Assembly (NCBI GenBank): GCA_951640165.1
Contig: OX621246.1
Span: 34,614,501 to 34,678,500, forward strand
From: Pseudoips prasinana
Lineage: Eukaryota > Arthropoda > Insecta > Lepidoptera > Nolidae
Length of the DNA: 64,000 nucleotides
Reading direction: 5' to 3'
The notes under the pieces are model-generated. The model ran no database searches, had not been told where the DNA came from, and saw only the letters and a program-made list of their open reading frames with translations. Below are positions 63,738-64,000 of this stretch, piece after piece. Position numbers and translations under genes: made by a program. Every line of letters begins with the position of its first letter. Position 1 is the first letter of the stretch.

Positions 63738-64000
63738 TTATAGTCAAATAGTCAAATAGTCAAATAGTCATTTATTGGTAAGATTTCTTACATGTCATGA
63801 AAATGATTACAAAAATATATTATAATAAATGTCTAAACAATGTCAAAATATGTCAAATCAAAAATATTATAAACTAAACTTGAGTCAAATACATAATAAT
63901 TTGTTCAAAAACATAAAAAAGAAAATAGGTCACAACATAGTCAGCAAGTCAAAATCATAAATTACATATTATTATGTCAACATATTAGATTTGAAATGGA
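63738..64000 (-). mobile_element. LINE 3' end, cut by the window edge
   Basis: On the minus strand it ends CTTACCAATAAATGACTATT then TGACTATTTGACTATTTGAC: a polyadenylation-like signal and an 8-bp tandem tail (units at 63738-63770). The visible part is AT-rich 3' UTR; coding sequence would lie beyond 64000. Confidence 0.6.

Overview
This 64 kb window looks like intergenic or intronic DNA from a moth or butterfly (Lepidoptera). I reach that from the repeats: short Helitron-like elements ending in GCACAGCTAG, the interspersed repeat beginning GGCCAAGTGCGAGTCGGACT, RTE and CR1/Jockey LINE ends, and tRNA-derived SINEs. I found no host protein gene, tRNA gene or rRNA gene that I can defend. Every long open frame belongs to a transposable element (TE).

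Layout. 1-5 kb: a TIR element, nested SINEs and a 5'-truncated LINE with an intact reverse transcriptase (1639-3393). 5-20 kb: SINEs, Helitron-like elements, a 1.3 kb TIR element (6032-7343), a GC-rich 53-bp-arm palindrome (10440-10616), LINE tails and copies of a 5S-rRNA-derived SINE. 20-33 kb: nested repeats, a minisatellite (23935-24590), an intact mariner with TA duplications (25939-27226), and perfect palindromes near 28.6 kb. 33-41 kb: SINEs, Helitron-like elements, a hAT-type MITE inside a Helitron-like element (38119-38695), and about 1.3 kb of apparently unique DNA. 41.7-46.5 kb: a full-length RTE retrotransposon with a 9-bp target-site duplication (TSD), carrying a Tc1-like transposon in its 5' leader and itself sitting in an older LINE tail. 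47-58 kb: more SINEs and LINE ends, and two copies of a 233-238 bp MITE with 5-bp TSDs. 59.4-61.0 kb: a second, intact copy of the Tc1-like element in opposite orientation. 61.2-61.8 kb: a 563-bp foldback element with an 8-bp TSD. The last 2 kb is mostly unique and ends in a truncated LINE tail.

Functionally this is a TE community, not an operon or pathway. Autonomous elements are mariner, Tc1-like, RTE and a CR1/Jockey-group LINE. Parasites of such machinery are the SINEs, mini-RTE elements that join the RTE leader to the RTE 3' end, MITEs and Helitron-like ends. Several nested insertions with clear TSDs give relative ages. The Tc1-like element is the youngest layer: its two copies match at every position I compared except one nonsense change.

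All comparisons were made by eye. Repeat edges without a TSD are accurate to roughly 10-30 bases. Family letters (SINE-A to D, rep-V to Z, MITE-P1, P2, Q) are local labels.
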